8,754 nt of DNA from Ramlibacter sp. (GCA_026785815.1 JAJAZH010000402.1:1-8754), one strand, 5' to 3'. Shown: positions 1-6,306, counted from the stretch's first letter. A program made the numbers and translations. Notes: generated from the letters alone by a model not told the origin.

Positions 1-151
1 CGTTCGGGTTGCGGTCCAGGTACTGCGGCGTCTTGACGCCGCCGAATTCGCTGCCGGCATCGACCCGCTCGAACGGCAGGCCGAGTTCCTGCGCGGTGAA
101 CACCACCTTGCGCCCGTTGATGGACGACATCCGGCCCCAGATCTTCAGCAT
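1..151 (-). CDS. Glutathione S-transferase family protein (N-terminal part; truncated by window edge)
   Basis: The first 50 codons are visible and the rest lies beyond the left edge. The product begins MLKIWGRMSSINGRKVVF and continues through ELGLPFERVDAG to KTPQYLDRNPN. This is the thioredoxin-like N-terminal domain of cytosolic bacterial GSTs, which typically bind glutathione and conjugate or reduce electrophiles. The SSIN stretch (about residues 9-12) sits where many bacterial GSTs carry the catalytic Ser or Cys. The ATG lies 2 bases after the aminotransferase TGA, and GGGAG (161-165, read on the minus strand) is 9 bases upstream, which supports this start. It is the fourth gene of the operon and is probably translated by reinitiation. 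The C-terminal helical domain is not visible, so subclass and substrate are unknown. Confidence 0.88.
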   Translation of the reverse strand, partial: MLKIWGRMSSINGRKVVFTAQELGLPFERVDAGSEFGGVKTPQYLDRNPN

Positions 152-153
152 GT

Positions 154-1401
154 TCAGGCGCTCCCAGCTTTTGCAGTGCCGCGCGAGAAGACGCGCGAGG
201 CACGGATGGCTGCGGCCAACGCAGCCATGCCGGTATCGATCTGCTCTACGCTGGCGGTGCCGAAGGACAGCCGCAGCGTACGCGGGTCGGGCTCGTGTGC
301 GAAGAAGGCCGCTCCCGGAACGAAGGCAACGCCCAGCTCCACGGCCCGGGGCAGCAGTTCCGCGGCGTCGAGCTCCGGCGGCAGCCGGAGCCAGATGTAC
401 ATTCCGCCAGCAGGCGTGTTCCATTGCACATCCAGGCCGCGCATTTCCCGTTCCAGTGCCGCCAGCATGGCGTCGCGCTGCGATTTGTAGAGGGCGCGGA
501 TGGTCGGCACATGCCGCTCGAGGAACCCGTCCTTCATCACCTCAGCGATCATCCGCTGGTTGAAGCTGGGGCTGTGCAGGTCGGCCGCCTGCTTGGCCTG
601 CAGCAGCTTCGGATACAGAGCGTCCGGCGCCACCAGGAAGCCCAGGCGCAGGCCGGGCGCCAGCACCTTGGAAAACGATCCGAGATAGACGCAGCCCTCG
701 GGGTTGCGGGCCGTGAGCGGCAGCGGCGGTGGCTGGTCGAACCAGAGGTCGCCGTACGGGTTGTCCTCGACGATTGGCAAGCCCAGTTCAGCCGCCCGCT
801 GCGACACCGCTGCCCGGCGGCTTTCGCCCAGGGTCCGGCCGGTCGGATTCTGGAAGTTCGGCAACAGGTAAAGGAAGCGGGCGGAGTTGCCTTCCGAGCC
901 GGTATCGATGCGGGCCTGGAGGGCCAGGTCGTCGACATCGATCCCCTCGGTGTCGCTGCCCACGTTCACCACTTCAGGCTCCATCGCGCTGAAAGCCTGC
1001 AGCGCGCCGAGATACGTCGGCGTCTCCACCAGGATGCGCGAGCCGGCATCGATCAGGATCTTGGCCACCAGGTCGAGTCCCTGCTGGGAGCCGGTGGTGA
1101 TCAAGACCTGATTCGCGCGCACGTTCCAGGGCAGGCCGGCGGCCACCAGCTCACGCAGCGGACCGTAGCCCTCGCTGGACGCGTATTGCAGCGCGGCCTG
1201 GCCATCCTGGCGCAACACGGTCTCGCAGGCCTGGGCGAAGGCCGCGACCGGGAAGGTTCTGGGCGAGGGCAGGCCACCGGCAAAGCTGATGATGCCGGGC
1301 CGCTCGGTGACCTTGAGGATCTCGCGGATCACGGAGGGATTCATCTTTTCTGCGCGGCGCGCCAGCACCCAGGGACCCGGTCGCAGATCGTTGCGGTTCA
1401 T
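154..1401 (-). CDS. Fold-type I PLP-dependent aminotransferase (class I/II, 2-aminoadipate/LysN-like)
   Basis: The product is 415 aa, normal for this family of cytosolic transaminases that move an amino group from an amino acid to a 2-oxo acid. Visible landmarks are SFAGGLPSP (residues 39-47), ITTGSQQGLDL (101-111), PNFQNPTG with N185, EDNPYGDL with D213 and Y216, SFSKVLAPGLRLGF with the PLP Schiff-base lysine K245 and R252, and RLSFG with the likely carboxylate-binding R377. All catalytic positions are present. The open frame continues upstream to about 2322, but that extension only shadows the EamA gene. The chosen ATG overlaps the EamA TGA as ATGA and has GGAAAG (1408-1413, minus strand) 6 bases upstream. 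The motifs place it with the 2-aminoadipate, kynurenine and aromatic aminotransferase relatives, and also with the effector domain of MocR regulators. Its substrate cannot be read from sequence. Its position suggests it acts on the same compound as the two upstream exporters. Confidence 0.93.
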   Translation of the reverse strand: MNRNDLRPGPWVLARRAEKMNPSVIREILKVTERPGIISFAGGLPSPRTFPVAAFAQACETVLRQDGQAALQYASSEGYGPLRELVAAGLPWNVRANQVLITTGSQQGLDLVAKILIDAGSRILVETPTYLGALQAFSAMEPEVVNVGSDTEGIDVDDLALQARIDTGSEGNSARFLYLLPNFQNPTGRTLGESRRAAVSQRAAELGLPIVEDNPYGDLWFDQPPPLPLTARNPEGCVYLGSFSKVLAPGLRLGFLVAPDALYPKLLQAKQAADLHSPSFNQRMIAEVMKDGFLERHVPTIRALYKSQRDAMLAALEREMRGLDVQWNTPAGGMYIWLRLPPELDAAELLPRAVELGVAFVPGAAFFAHEPDPRTLRLSFGTASVEQIDTGMAALAAAIRASRVFSRGTAKAGSA

Positions 1402-2318
1402 CCTGCTCTTTCCATCGGCTCGACCGCCGGCGCGCGGACCGGCATCTTCTTGCCAGCGAAAACGGTGGCGATCACCGCGACGGCGAAGCCCAAGGTCAAC
1501 CAGTCGAGCCGCTCTCCCAGCAGCGGCACGGCGAACAGCATGCCCATGAACGGCTGCAGCAGCTGGACCTGGCTGACCCGGACGGTTCCGCCCAGGGCCA
1601 GGCCGCGGTACCACGCGAAAAAGCCGAGCCACATTGAAAACACGGCGACGTACGCGAAGCCCCACCATGCGCTGGCTGGCAGGGGGGAAAGCGGGCGGGT
1701 CAACCATGCCAGCGGCAGCGTCAACGGCAGTGCGATCAGCAGTGCCCAGCAGATCACGTGCTCGGCCCGCATGTGTTGCGACAACCGGGCGCCGTATCCG
1801 TAACCGACCGCGGCGCAGGCCATTGCGGCCAGCAGCATGGCGTCGGCGGGCTGGATCGCCAGGCCGCTGCCGCCCGAACGGATGATGGCGAAAGCCACCA
1901 CCAACGCACTGCCCAATGCTGCGCATGCCCAGAAGCCGGCGGACGGGCGCTGGCGGTGCAGCCACGCGCCGACAGCGGCCGTGGCCAGCGGCAGGACGCC
2001 GACGATGACGCTGGCATGCACCGCTTCGACGTGGCGCATGGCGATCGAAGTGAACAGCGGAAAACCGAACACCACGCCGGCCGAGGTGATCGCCAGCGGC
2101 CACCAGTCGCTGCGCTCGGGAAGGGGCGCTCGGGTTGCCAGCAGCAGCAGGGCCGACAAGGCCGCGGCGACCACGGCCCGGCCCCCTGCGATGAAGACGC
2201 CGGACATCTGCGGCGCCTGCGCCGTTCCCACGGCCAGGCGGGTCATCGGCAAAGTCAGCGCGAAGATGACGACGCCCAGCAGGCCGAGCCACAGCCCCCG
2301 CACTTCGTTCGGCTTCAC
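1398..2318 (-). CDS. EamA/DMT-superfamily inner-membrane transporter
   Basis: The product is 306 aa and very hydrophobic, with the two-fold EamA repeat expected of 10-TM drug/metabolite transporters: repeat 1 at about residues 8-148 and repeat 2 at about 158-289. Typical features are the GVLPLATAAVGAWLHRQRPS stretch (107-126) closing helices 4-5 and its counterpart LLQPFMGMLFAVPLLGER (253-270) in the second half. The family exports amino acids, metabolites or drugs across the inner membrane. E. coli EamA/YdeD exports cysteine-pathway metabolites, but this cannot be transferred here. The start is GTG, overlapping the LysE gene's TGA as GTGA, with GGATGG/GGTGA just upstream. No ATG gives a full first helix, and this start matches the usual family length. 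Overlaps on both sides (4 bases each) place it in the middle of a coupled operon. Confidence 0.9.
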   Translation of the reverse strand: MKPNEVRGLWLGLLGVVIFALTLPMTRLAVGTAQAPQMSGVFIAGGRAVVAAALSALLLLATRAPLPERSDWWPLAITSAGVVFGFPLFTSIAMRHVEAVHASVIVGVLPLATAAVGAWLHRQRPSAGFWACAALGSALVVAFAIIRSGGSGLAIQPADAMLLAAMACAAVGYGYGARLSQHMRAEHVICWALLIALPLTLPLAWLTRPLSPLPASAWWGFAYVAVFSMWLGFFAWYRGLALGGTVRVSQVQLLQPFMGMLFAVPLLGERLDWLTLGFAVAVIATVFAGKKMPVRAPAVEPMERAG

Positions 2319-2929
2319 GCAATCACCATCCACGCTGCCGTGACCAGCAGCACCAGTGCCAGCGAACGGTTGAACCACAGCAGCCGCTGACCTTGCGCCA
2401 GCCACTGCCGCAGCAGTGATCCAACCAGCGCGTAGCTGAAGTTGCTGCTGAAAGCAAAAAGGGCCATCAGGACGCAGACGATGAGCAAGCGCTCGTCGGG
2501 ATTGGCTGCGGGCTTCCCGGCGCCGTTCACCACCCACCCGGCGCTCAGGGTCAGAGCCAGCATCCAGGCCTTGATGTTGAGGAACTGCATTCCCACGCCT
2601 TGCAGAAAAGTGATTTCGAGTCTCGACCGGTTCACTTCCGCCAGCTGACCGGTGCAGGCGAGTTTCGACGCCAGCCAGACCATGTAGCCGGCGCCGGCCA
2701 GCTGCACCGCCCAGCGCAGGACCGGGGCGCCGGCGATCAACGTGCCAAGTCCGAGACCGGTTGCCACCATGAGCAAGGTCCAGCCGGTCGGCACCGCCAG
2801 GCAAAAGCGCAGCGCACGCCTCAGACCGTGATTGGCAGCGAGTGCGGTGGAGAGCGTGGTGTTCGGCCCCGGCGAAAAGCTCATCGCCGTGCAGAACAGC
2901 AGCAGTGCAGTGAACTCAGCGGTGCTCAT
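2315..2929 (-). CDS. LysE/RhtB-family amino-acid exporter
   Basis: The product is 204 aa, the standard length for the LysE/RhtB family. These are inner-membrane proteins with about six hydrophobic segments that export amino acids such as lysine, threonine, homoserine or O-acetylserine/cysteine. The N-terminal signature SFSPGPNTTLSTA (17-29) is the conserved PGPN motif in helix 1. The GVGMQFLNIKAWMLAL stretch (111-126) corresponds to the conserved Asn-x-Lys helix, and hydrophobic helices fill 44-90 and 146-204. The ATG chosen starts the family's normal N-terminus. The frame stays open to about 3316, but that is high-GC shadow across the divergent promoter. No good Shine-Dalgarno precedes the ATG (the preceding bases are ACCCTCCAC), which is unusual for a first gene. 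It is the promoter-proximal gene of the operon, divergent from the MocR regulator, a common pairing for such exporters. Substrate unknown. Confidence 0.92.
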   Translation of the reverse strand: MSTAEFTALLLFCTAMSFSPGPNTTLSTALAANHGLRRALRFCLAVPTGWTLLMVATGLGLGTLIAGAPVLRWAVQLAGAGYMVWLASKLACTGQLAEVNRSRLEITFLQGVGMQFLNIKAWMLALTLSAGWVVNGAGKPAANPDERLLIVCVLMALFAFSSNFSYALVGSLLRQWLAQGQRLLWFNRSLALVLLVTAAWMVIA

Positions 2930-2971
2930 GGTGGAGGGTTGGCGTTGTCGGGTTGCCGGTTCATCGGGTTC

Positions 2972-3000
2972 ACTGTAATCTTCGCGGCAGTACACGATCA
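2972..3000 (-). promoter_or_regulatory. Possible promoter of the exporter operon
   Basis: On the minus strand a TACAGT element (2977 to 2972; 4 of 6 matches to TATAAT, within GATTACAGTG) would give a leader of about 35 bases before the exporter ATG at 2929. The hexamer 17 bases further upstream (TGATCG, 3000 to 2995) is a poor -35, as expected for an activator-dependent promoter. The CAGTACA direct repeats fall across this -35 and spacer. This is a weak pattern match only. Confidence 0.22.
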
Positions 3001-3033
3001 GTACAGATAGTCGACTCAGTTTGTGATCTGTAC
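2988..3033. promoter_or_regulatory. Candidate MocR operator: two direct repeats plus one inverted repeat
   Basis: The intergenic region between the exporter and MocR genes holds CAGTACA at 2988-2994 and again at 2999-3005, exactly 11 bases apart, so both would face the same side of the helix. The second copy extends to GTACAGAT (3001-3008), which has a perfect 8-base inverted partner ATCTGTAC at 3026-3033, separated by 17 bases. Two direct repeats plus one inverted copy is an arrangement reported for MocR-family PdxR operators; GabR uses spaced direct repeats. The site is 59-104 bases upstream of the exporter ATG and 31-77 bases upstream of the MocR ATG, so it could activate the operon and autoregulate mocR at once. 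The repeats are seen directly; the binding is inferred. Confidence 0.55.
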
Positions 3034-3051
3034 CGCTCCCATTGGCAATAC

Positions 3052-3057
3052 AGGAAG
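3052..3057 (+). promoter_or_regulatory. Ribosome binding site of the MocR gene
   Basis: AGGAAG lies 7 bases before the ATG at 3065. It decides the start: an in-frame GTG at 3023 would add 14 residues of no family character, would have no such site, and would overlap the putative operator half-site at 3026-3033. Confidence 0.65.
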
Positions 3058-3064
3058 CCGCCCG

Positions 3065-4495
3065 ATGCTGCTGAAATCTTCGTCCCACTCGTTGACAGAC
3101 CAGCTCTCGTCGCGCTTCGCGGACCGGATCCGGAGCCGGCTGTTGGCGCCGGGCTCGCGTCTGCCTTCGGTGCGTCAGTGCGCGCTGCAGCAGCAGGTCA
3201 GCCCATCGACCGTGGTGGCTGCGTACGACCAGTTGCTGGCCCAGGGCCTGGTCGAAGCCCGCAAGAACCGCGGTTTCTTTGTCCGCGAAATGGCGCACCC
3301 CGGAGATCTGCAGCAAGCATTGCCGGCCACGGCATCCGCCCCGATCGGAACGGCGTCAGCCGGGCAGCCGCGGCGACCGATCGACGCCACCGCGCTGATC
3401 CGGGGCATGTTCCACAAGGTGAGCAACAAGCCGCAACCCGGTATGGGCGTGTTCCCGCCGGAGTGGCTGGAGTCGACATTCATGCCGGCCGCGGTGCGCA
3501 AGGTGACCAGCACCAAGGCGCTGCGGGAGTTTTCGCTGCAGTACGGCGAACCGCTGGGCGACTTCGGTCTGCGGCGCGCCTTGTCGAAGAAACTGGCGAC
3601 GCTGTCGGTGCATGCCGCGCCGGAGCACATCATCACGACCGTCGGTGCCACCCACGCGCTGGACATCGTCAGCCGCACCTTGCTGCGCGCTGGCGATCCG
3701 GTGATGGTGGAGGAGCCGGGCTGGGCGGTGGAGTTCGCACGACTGGCTGCCATGGGCATGCGTATCCTGCCGGTGCCGCGGCACGCCGACGGTCCGGACC
3801 TCGATGTGATGGCACGGTACTGCGAGCTGCATCGACCCAAACTGCTGGTCAGCGTCAGCGTGTTCCACAATCCGACCGGTTATTGCCTGTCGCCCGCCAG
3901 TGCCCACCGGGTCCTGCAACTGGCCAACCGGCACGACTTCCACATCGTCGAAGACGACACCTACAGCCATATCGCGCCGGAACACGCCACCCGGCTGTGT
4001 GCGCTGGACGGGTTGCAAAGGACGATTTACGTGAGCGGCTTTGCGAAAATTCTGGCGCCGAACTGGCGGGTCGGTTTTCTGGCAGCCCATCCCTCGCTGA
4101 TCGAGCCGCTGCTGGACACCAAGCTGCTGGGAACGCTGACCACGCCGGCGCTGCTCGAACGCGCGATGGCGATCTGCATGGAGCAGGGCCAATTGCGGCG
4201 GCATGCGGAGCGTATCAAGACGCGCCTCGAGGCTGCACGCAGCCGGAGCGTCAGGCTGGCGCTGGGGGCGGGGTGCCGCTTCGCCGCGGAGCCGGCGGGC
4301 CTGTTCGGCTGGGTCGACACTGGCGTCGACACCGATGCGCTCGCATTGCGGATGCTGGACGAGGGCTATCTGCTGGCGCCGGGTGCACTGTTTCACGCCG
4401 AGCGCAAGCCCAGCACGCTGATGCGGATCAACTTCGCGACCACGCAGGACGCAGCGTTCTGGAAGAAATATTCGGAGCTGGTGCGGACGGCCTGA
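3065..4495 (+). CDS. MocR-family transcriptional regulator (GntR winged helix fused to aminotransferase-like domain)
   Basis: The product is 476 aa, typical of MocR/GabR/PdxR regulators. An N-terminal GntR-type winged helix-turn-helix covers about residues 8-75 (APGSRLPSVRQCALQQ, then VSPSTVVAAYDQLLAQGLVE and the wing RGFFVRE). A linker of about 40 residues (76-115) leads to a fold-type I aminotransferase-like domain at about 120-476. That domain keeps HNPTG (N269), EDDTYSH (D297, Y300), SGFAKILAPNWRVGF with PLP lysine K328 and R335, and MRINF with R454, so PLP binding is expected. In this family PLP or an amino-acid-PLP adduct is the effector, and such proteins usually act as dimers that activate a divergent operon and often repress themselves. 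It is divergent from the exporter/exporter/aminotransferase/GST operon, its most likely target. The exact ligand cannot be read. Whether it retains any transaminase activity is unknown. Confidence 0.93.
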   Translation: MLLKSSSHSLTDQLSSRFADRIRSRLLAPGSRLPSVRQCALQQQVSPSTVVAAYDQLLAQGLVEARKNRGFFVREMAHPGDLQQALPATASAPIGTASAGQPRRPIDATALIRGMFHKVSNKPQPGMGVFPPEWLESTFMPAAVRKVTSTKALREFSLQYGEPLGDFGLRRALSKKLATLSVHAAPEHIITTVGATHALDIVSRTLLRAGDPVMVEEPGWAVEFARLAAMGMRILPVPRHADGPDLDVMARYCELHRPKLLVSVSVFHNPTGYCLSPASAHRVLQLANRHDFHIVEDDTYSHIAPEHATRLCALDGLQRTIYVSGFAKILAPNWRVGFLAAHPSLIEPLLDTKLLGTLTTPALLERAMAICMEQGQLRRHAERIKTRLEAARSRSVRLALGAGCRFAAEPAGLFGWVDTGVDTDALALRMLDEGYLLAPGALFHAERKPSTLMRINFATTQDAAFWKKYSELVRTA

Positions 4496-4518
4496 AAACG
4501 GCGACCGGCGCGTTTCAG
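4492..4518. terminator. Imperfect palindrome spanning both convergent stop codons; possible bidirectional terminator
   Basis: CTGAAAACG (4492-4500) faces CGTTTCAG (4511-4518), pairing fully apart from one extra A, around a GC-rich 10-base centre. The TGA of the MocR gene (4493-4495) and the TGA of the phospholipase gene (4515-4517, minus strand) both sit in the arms. The two genes converge with only 19 bases between them. There is no real U-tract on either side, so intrinsic termination is uncertain. Part of the symmetry may come simply from two TGA-AA ends meeting. Confidence 0.35.
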
Positions 4519-6245
4519 AGCATTTCGTCGGGTGCCAGAGGCCCGAGAACGTTCACCAGCAGCTTCAATCGGGTACTGGCTTCTGGCTCACTGCTTGCAT
4601 CGGCGAAGGCGGCTCCTTTGGGCGCGCGCCAGTGCAGCTTGCCGCCAACCATCTCCAGCCGGTAAGCACCCCGTGCAAAGCTGGTTTCAACCAGCCGGAT
4701 CGCCTCGCTGGCGAGTGCCGGACTGCGGATCACCAAGGCAACCTCGCTGTTTTTCAGCTGCGAGCGCAGATCCAGATTCATCGAGCCGATGATCGCCAGA
4801 CGGGAGTCAATGACGACCGCCTTGCTGTGCAGGCTGGCGCGGCTCGAACCGGACTTGGAACCGCCGCCAACCCCTCCGCCAACCCCGCCACCGGAGCCGA
4901 ACGCACCGGACGATTGAGCGCTCCGGGAGTTCACGCCGGAACCGAGGCCGCCGGCCGACCCCTCCTGCTCGGCGCGCATCTCGTAGAGGTCCACTCCAAG
5001 TTCCAGCAGTCGCTTGCGATACCTGGCGTAGCCGGCGTGGGCGGCCGGTGCATCGTTGGAGGCGAGCGAATTGGTCAGCACCCGAATCCTGACCTGTCGG
5101 CGCCGCAGGTCGGCAAAGACTTTCATCATCGGTTGGCCGGGCACGAAATAGGGCGAGACGATCAGCAGGTCCTGCTTTGCCTGGCCCATCAGCGCCAGCA
5201 AGCCGTCGATCAGCGTGTCGCCAGCGTCGACTTCGTCATCGCCGGGACCGACTTTGCCCGGCTTGTCCACCATCAGCGCGGAGGGCGACCAAGTGAAATT
5301 GACCTGTCGCAGGTTGAGTTCACGCGTCTGCACTGCGGTTGCGGTCACGTCAGGCAAAACCGAGGTGGAGGGAGTGATGGTCGCGACCGCAGCGGTCGGC
5401 ATCGTGGCGCGGCCTGCCTCGGTCGGGACTGCAGCCGCCTGGGGCTTGCGCAGGCGGTCCAACTCCTCGCGGTCCAGCAGGGTTTCGACCGGGTAGGCGA
5501 GTTCGTTGTTCCAGTACACGTCGAAGCTGGCCGACATGTCGCGAACGATGCGTCCAACCGCGAGCACGTCGAGGTCGACGAAGTTGCTCTCCTCACCGCG
5601 ACCGAAGTATGAATCGCCGAGATTGCGGCCGCCAGTGATGCCCCAGGCGTTGTCGGCGATGAACAGCTTGTTGTGCATCCGTTTCTGGATTCGCTCGATG
5701 TCATGCAATGAAGTGAAGATGCGTCCCAGCAGCGAAGCCCGCGAGCCTGGCAACGGGTTAAACAGGCGCAACTCGATATTCTTCAGGAACGCGAGCCGCA
5801 GCACCTGGGCATCGGCGCCGACACTGTTGAAGTCGTCCAACAGAATCCGGACGCGAACACCGCGCGCAGCGGCGGAGCGCACGGCCTCGAGCAGCTGCGC
5901 GGTGCTGGCGTCGGCGTGAATGGCGTAGTACTGCAGGTCGAGAGTCCTCTCCGCTGCGTTGATCAGGGCCAACCGGCTGGTGAATGCCACTTCGACACTT
6001 TCAAGCAGGCGGAAGCCGGAATCGCTGCGAGTCTGCGACAGGGTCCGACGCTGCTGCGTGAGCCGGCCCAGTGCTGTTGCGTCGGGCGTGGCAAGAGCGC
6101 TGGAAGGGGGCCGGACCGTGTTGCTGGGCAAGCTGGCGCAGCCAGCGGCCCAAGTCGCCATGACCAACACCAGCAGGATGCGCAGTGAAGAAAACCAACC
6201 GAGGCCGGCGGGCTGAGTGACGGGAGTCTGGAGGTGTGACGGCAT
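4515..6245 (-). CDS. ClsC-like phospholipase D (HKD) family lipoprotein
   Basis: The product is about 576 aa with two HKD catalytic motifs: HNKLFIAD (H191, K193, D198) and HSKAVVID (H473, K475, D480). Each is followed by the usual Gly/Asn stretch (GITGGRNLGDSYF and IIGSMNLDLRS). The IELRLFNP, GGRN and DLDVLAVG segments resemble cardiolipin synthase C (YmdC), which moves phosphatidyl groups between lipids, so a membrane-lipid transphosphatidylase role is likely. Residues 21-36 form a hydrophobic segment ending AAGC, a plausible lipobox with lipidated Cys36. This predicts an exported, membrane-anchored protein. It is longer than ClsC (about 470 aa) because of the export segment and two low-complexity inserts: a Thr/Ala/Val-rich one at about 270-308 and a Gly/Ser-rich one at about 427-470 just before the second HKD. 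The start is uncertain: ATG at 6308 would add 21 residues, and neither start has a strong ribosome site. It follows uup on the same strand. Confidence 0.88.
   Translation of the reverse strand: MPSHLQTPVTQPAGLGWFSSLRILLVLVMATWAAGCASLPSNTVRPPSSALATPDATALGRLTQQRRTLSQTRSDSGFRLLESVEVAFTSRLALINAAERTLDLQYYAIHADASTAQLLEAVRSAAARGVRVRILLDDFNSVGADAQVLRLAFLKNIELRLFNPLPGSRASLLGRIFTSLHDIERIQKRMHNKLFIADNAWGITGGRNLGDSYFGRGEESNFVDLDVLAVGRIVRDMSASFDVYWNNELAYPVETLLDREELDRLRKPQAAAVPTEAGRATMPTAAVATITPSTSVLPDVTATAVQTRELNLRQVNFTWSPSALMVDKPGKVGPGDDEVDAGDTLIDGLLALMGQAKQDLLIVSPYFVPGQPMMKVFADLRRRQVRIRVLTNSLASNDAPAAHAGYARYRKRLLELGVDLYEMRAEQEGSAGGLGSGVNSRSAQSSGAFGSGGGVGGGVGGGSKSGSSRASLHSKAVVIDSRLAIIGSMNLDLRSQLKNSEVALVIRSPALASEAIRLVETSFARGAYRLEMVGGKLHWRAPKGAAFADASSEPEASTRLKLLVNVLGPLAPDEML
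4864..4886. repeat. Short tandem repeat (period 12) coding for Gly-Gly-Gly-Val units
   Basis: CCGCCAACCCC occurs at 4864-4874 and again at 4876-4886, a 12-base period. On the minus strand it encodes part of GGGVGGGVGGG (about residues 452-462) in the Gly/Ser-rich insert of the phospholipase D lipoprotein. The period is a multiple of three, so slippage would change linker length without breaking the frame. Confidence 0.6.
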
Positions 6246-6283
6246 GGGTCCACGGAATGTACCTGCGGCGTGGTCATGCCGGC

Positions 6284-6306
6284 GGCGGCCGGGGTCAGTC
6301 GCCGCC
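6284..6306. repeat. Small inverted repeat between uup and the phospholipase gene
   Basis: GGCGGC (6284-6289) and GCCGCC (6301-6306) form a perfect 6-base stem with an 11-base loop, inside the 86-base gap between the uup stop and the chosen phospholipase start. No T-run follows on the minus strand, so it is not a typical intrinsic terminator. It could be an RNA hairpin in the intercistronic leader, or chance in GC-rich DNA. If translation began at ATG 6308, this stretch would be coding. Confidence 0.25.

Noticed and set aside
295..1803. Plus-strand open frame of 502 codons opposite the aminotransferase and EamA genes
   Set aside because: It is antisense to two well-supported genes, has no recognisable motif and the Arg/Gln/His-rich composition typical of GC-rich shadow frames.
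1402..2322. Upstream open extension of the aminotransferase frame, giving an apparent 722-residue fusion
   Set aside because: The extension has Arg/Gly/Ala-rich composition without domain character and lies antiphase over the EamA gene, whose product has a clear ten-helix pattern. The ATGA overlap explains the real start at 1401.
3023..3064. In-frame GTG at 3023 as an earlier MocR start
   Set aside because: It has no Shine-Dalgarno, would add 14 residues unlike the family, and would put the operator half-site in coding sequence. ATG 3065 has AGGAAG at the right distance.
3356..4396. Minus-strand open frame of 346 codons opposite MocR
   Set aside because: It has Gln/Arg/His-rich shadow composition, no motif and no ribosome site; MocR on the other strand accounts for the region.
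2953..4665. Plus-strand open frame of 570 codons overlapping the MocR gene in another frame
   Set aside because: It shadows MocR, whose frame carries complete DNA-binding and PLP-binding motifs, and it runs into the antisense of the phospholipase gene.
6281..6306. GC-rich hairpin after uup as an intrinsic terminator
   Set aside because: No T-run follows on the transcribed strand, and the next gene is close and on the same strand; it is kept only as a low-confidence inverted repeat.
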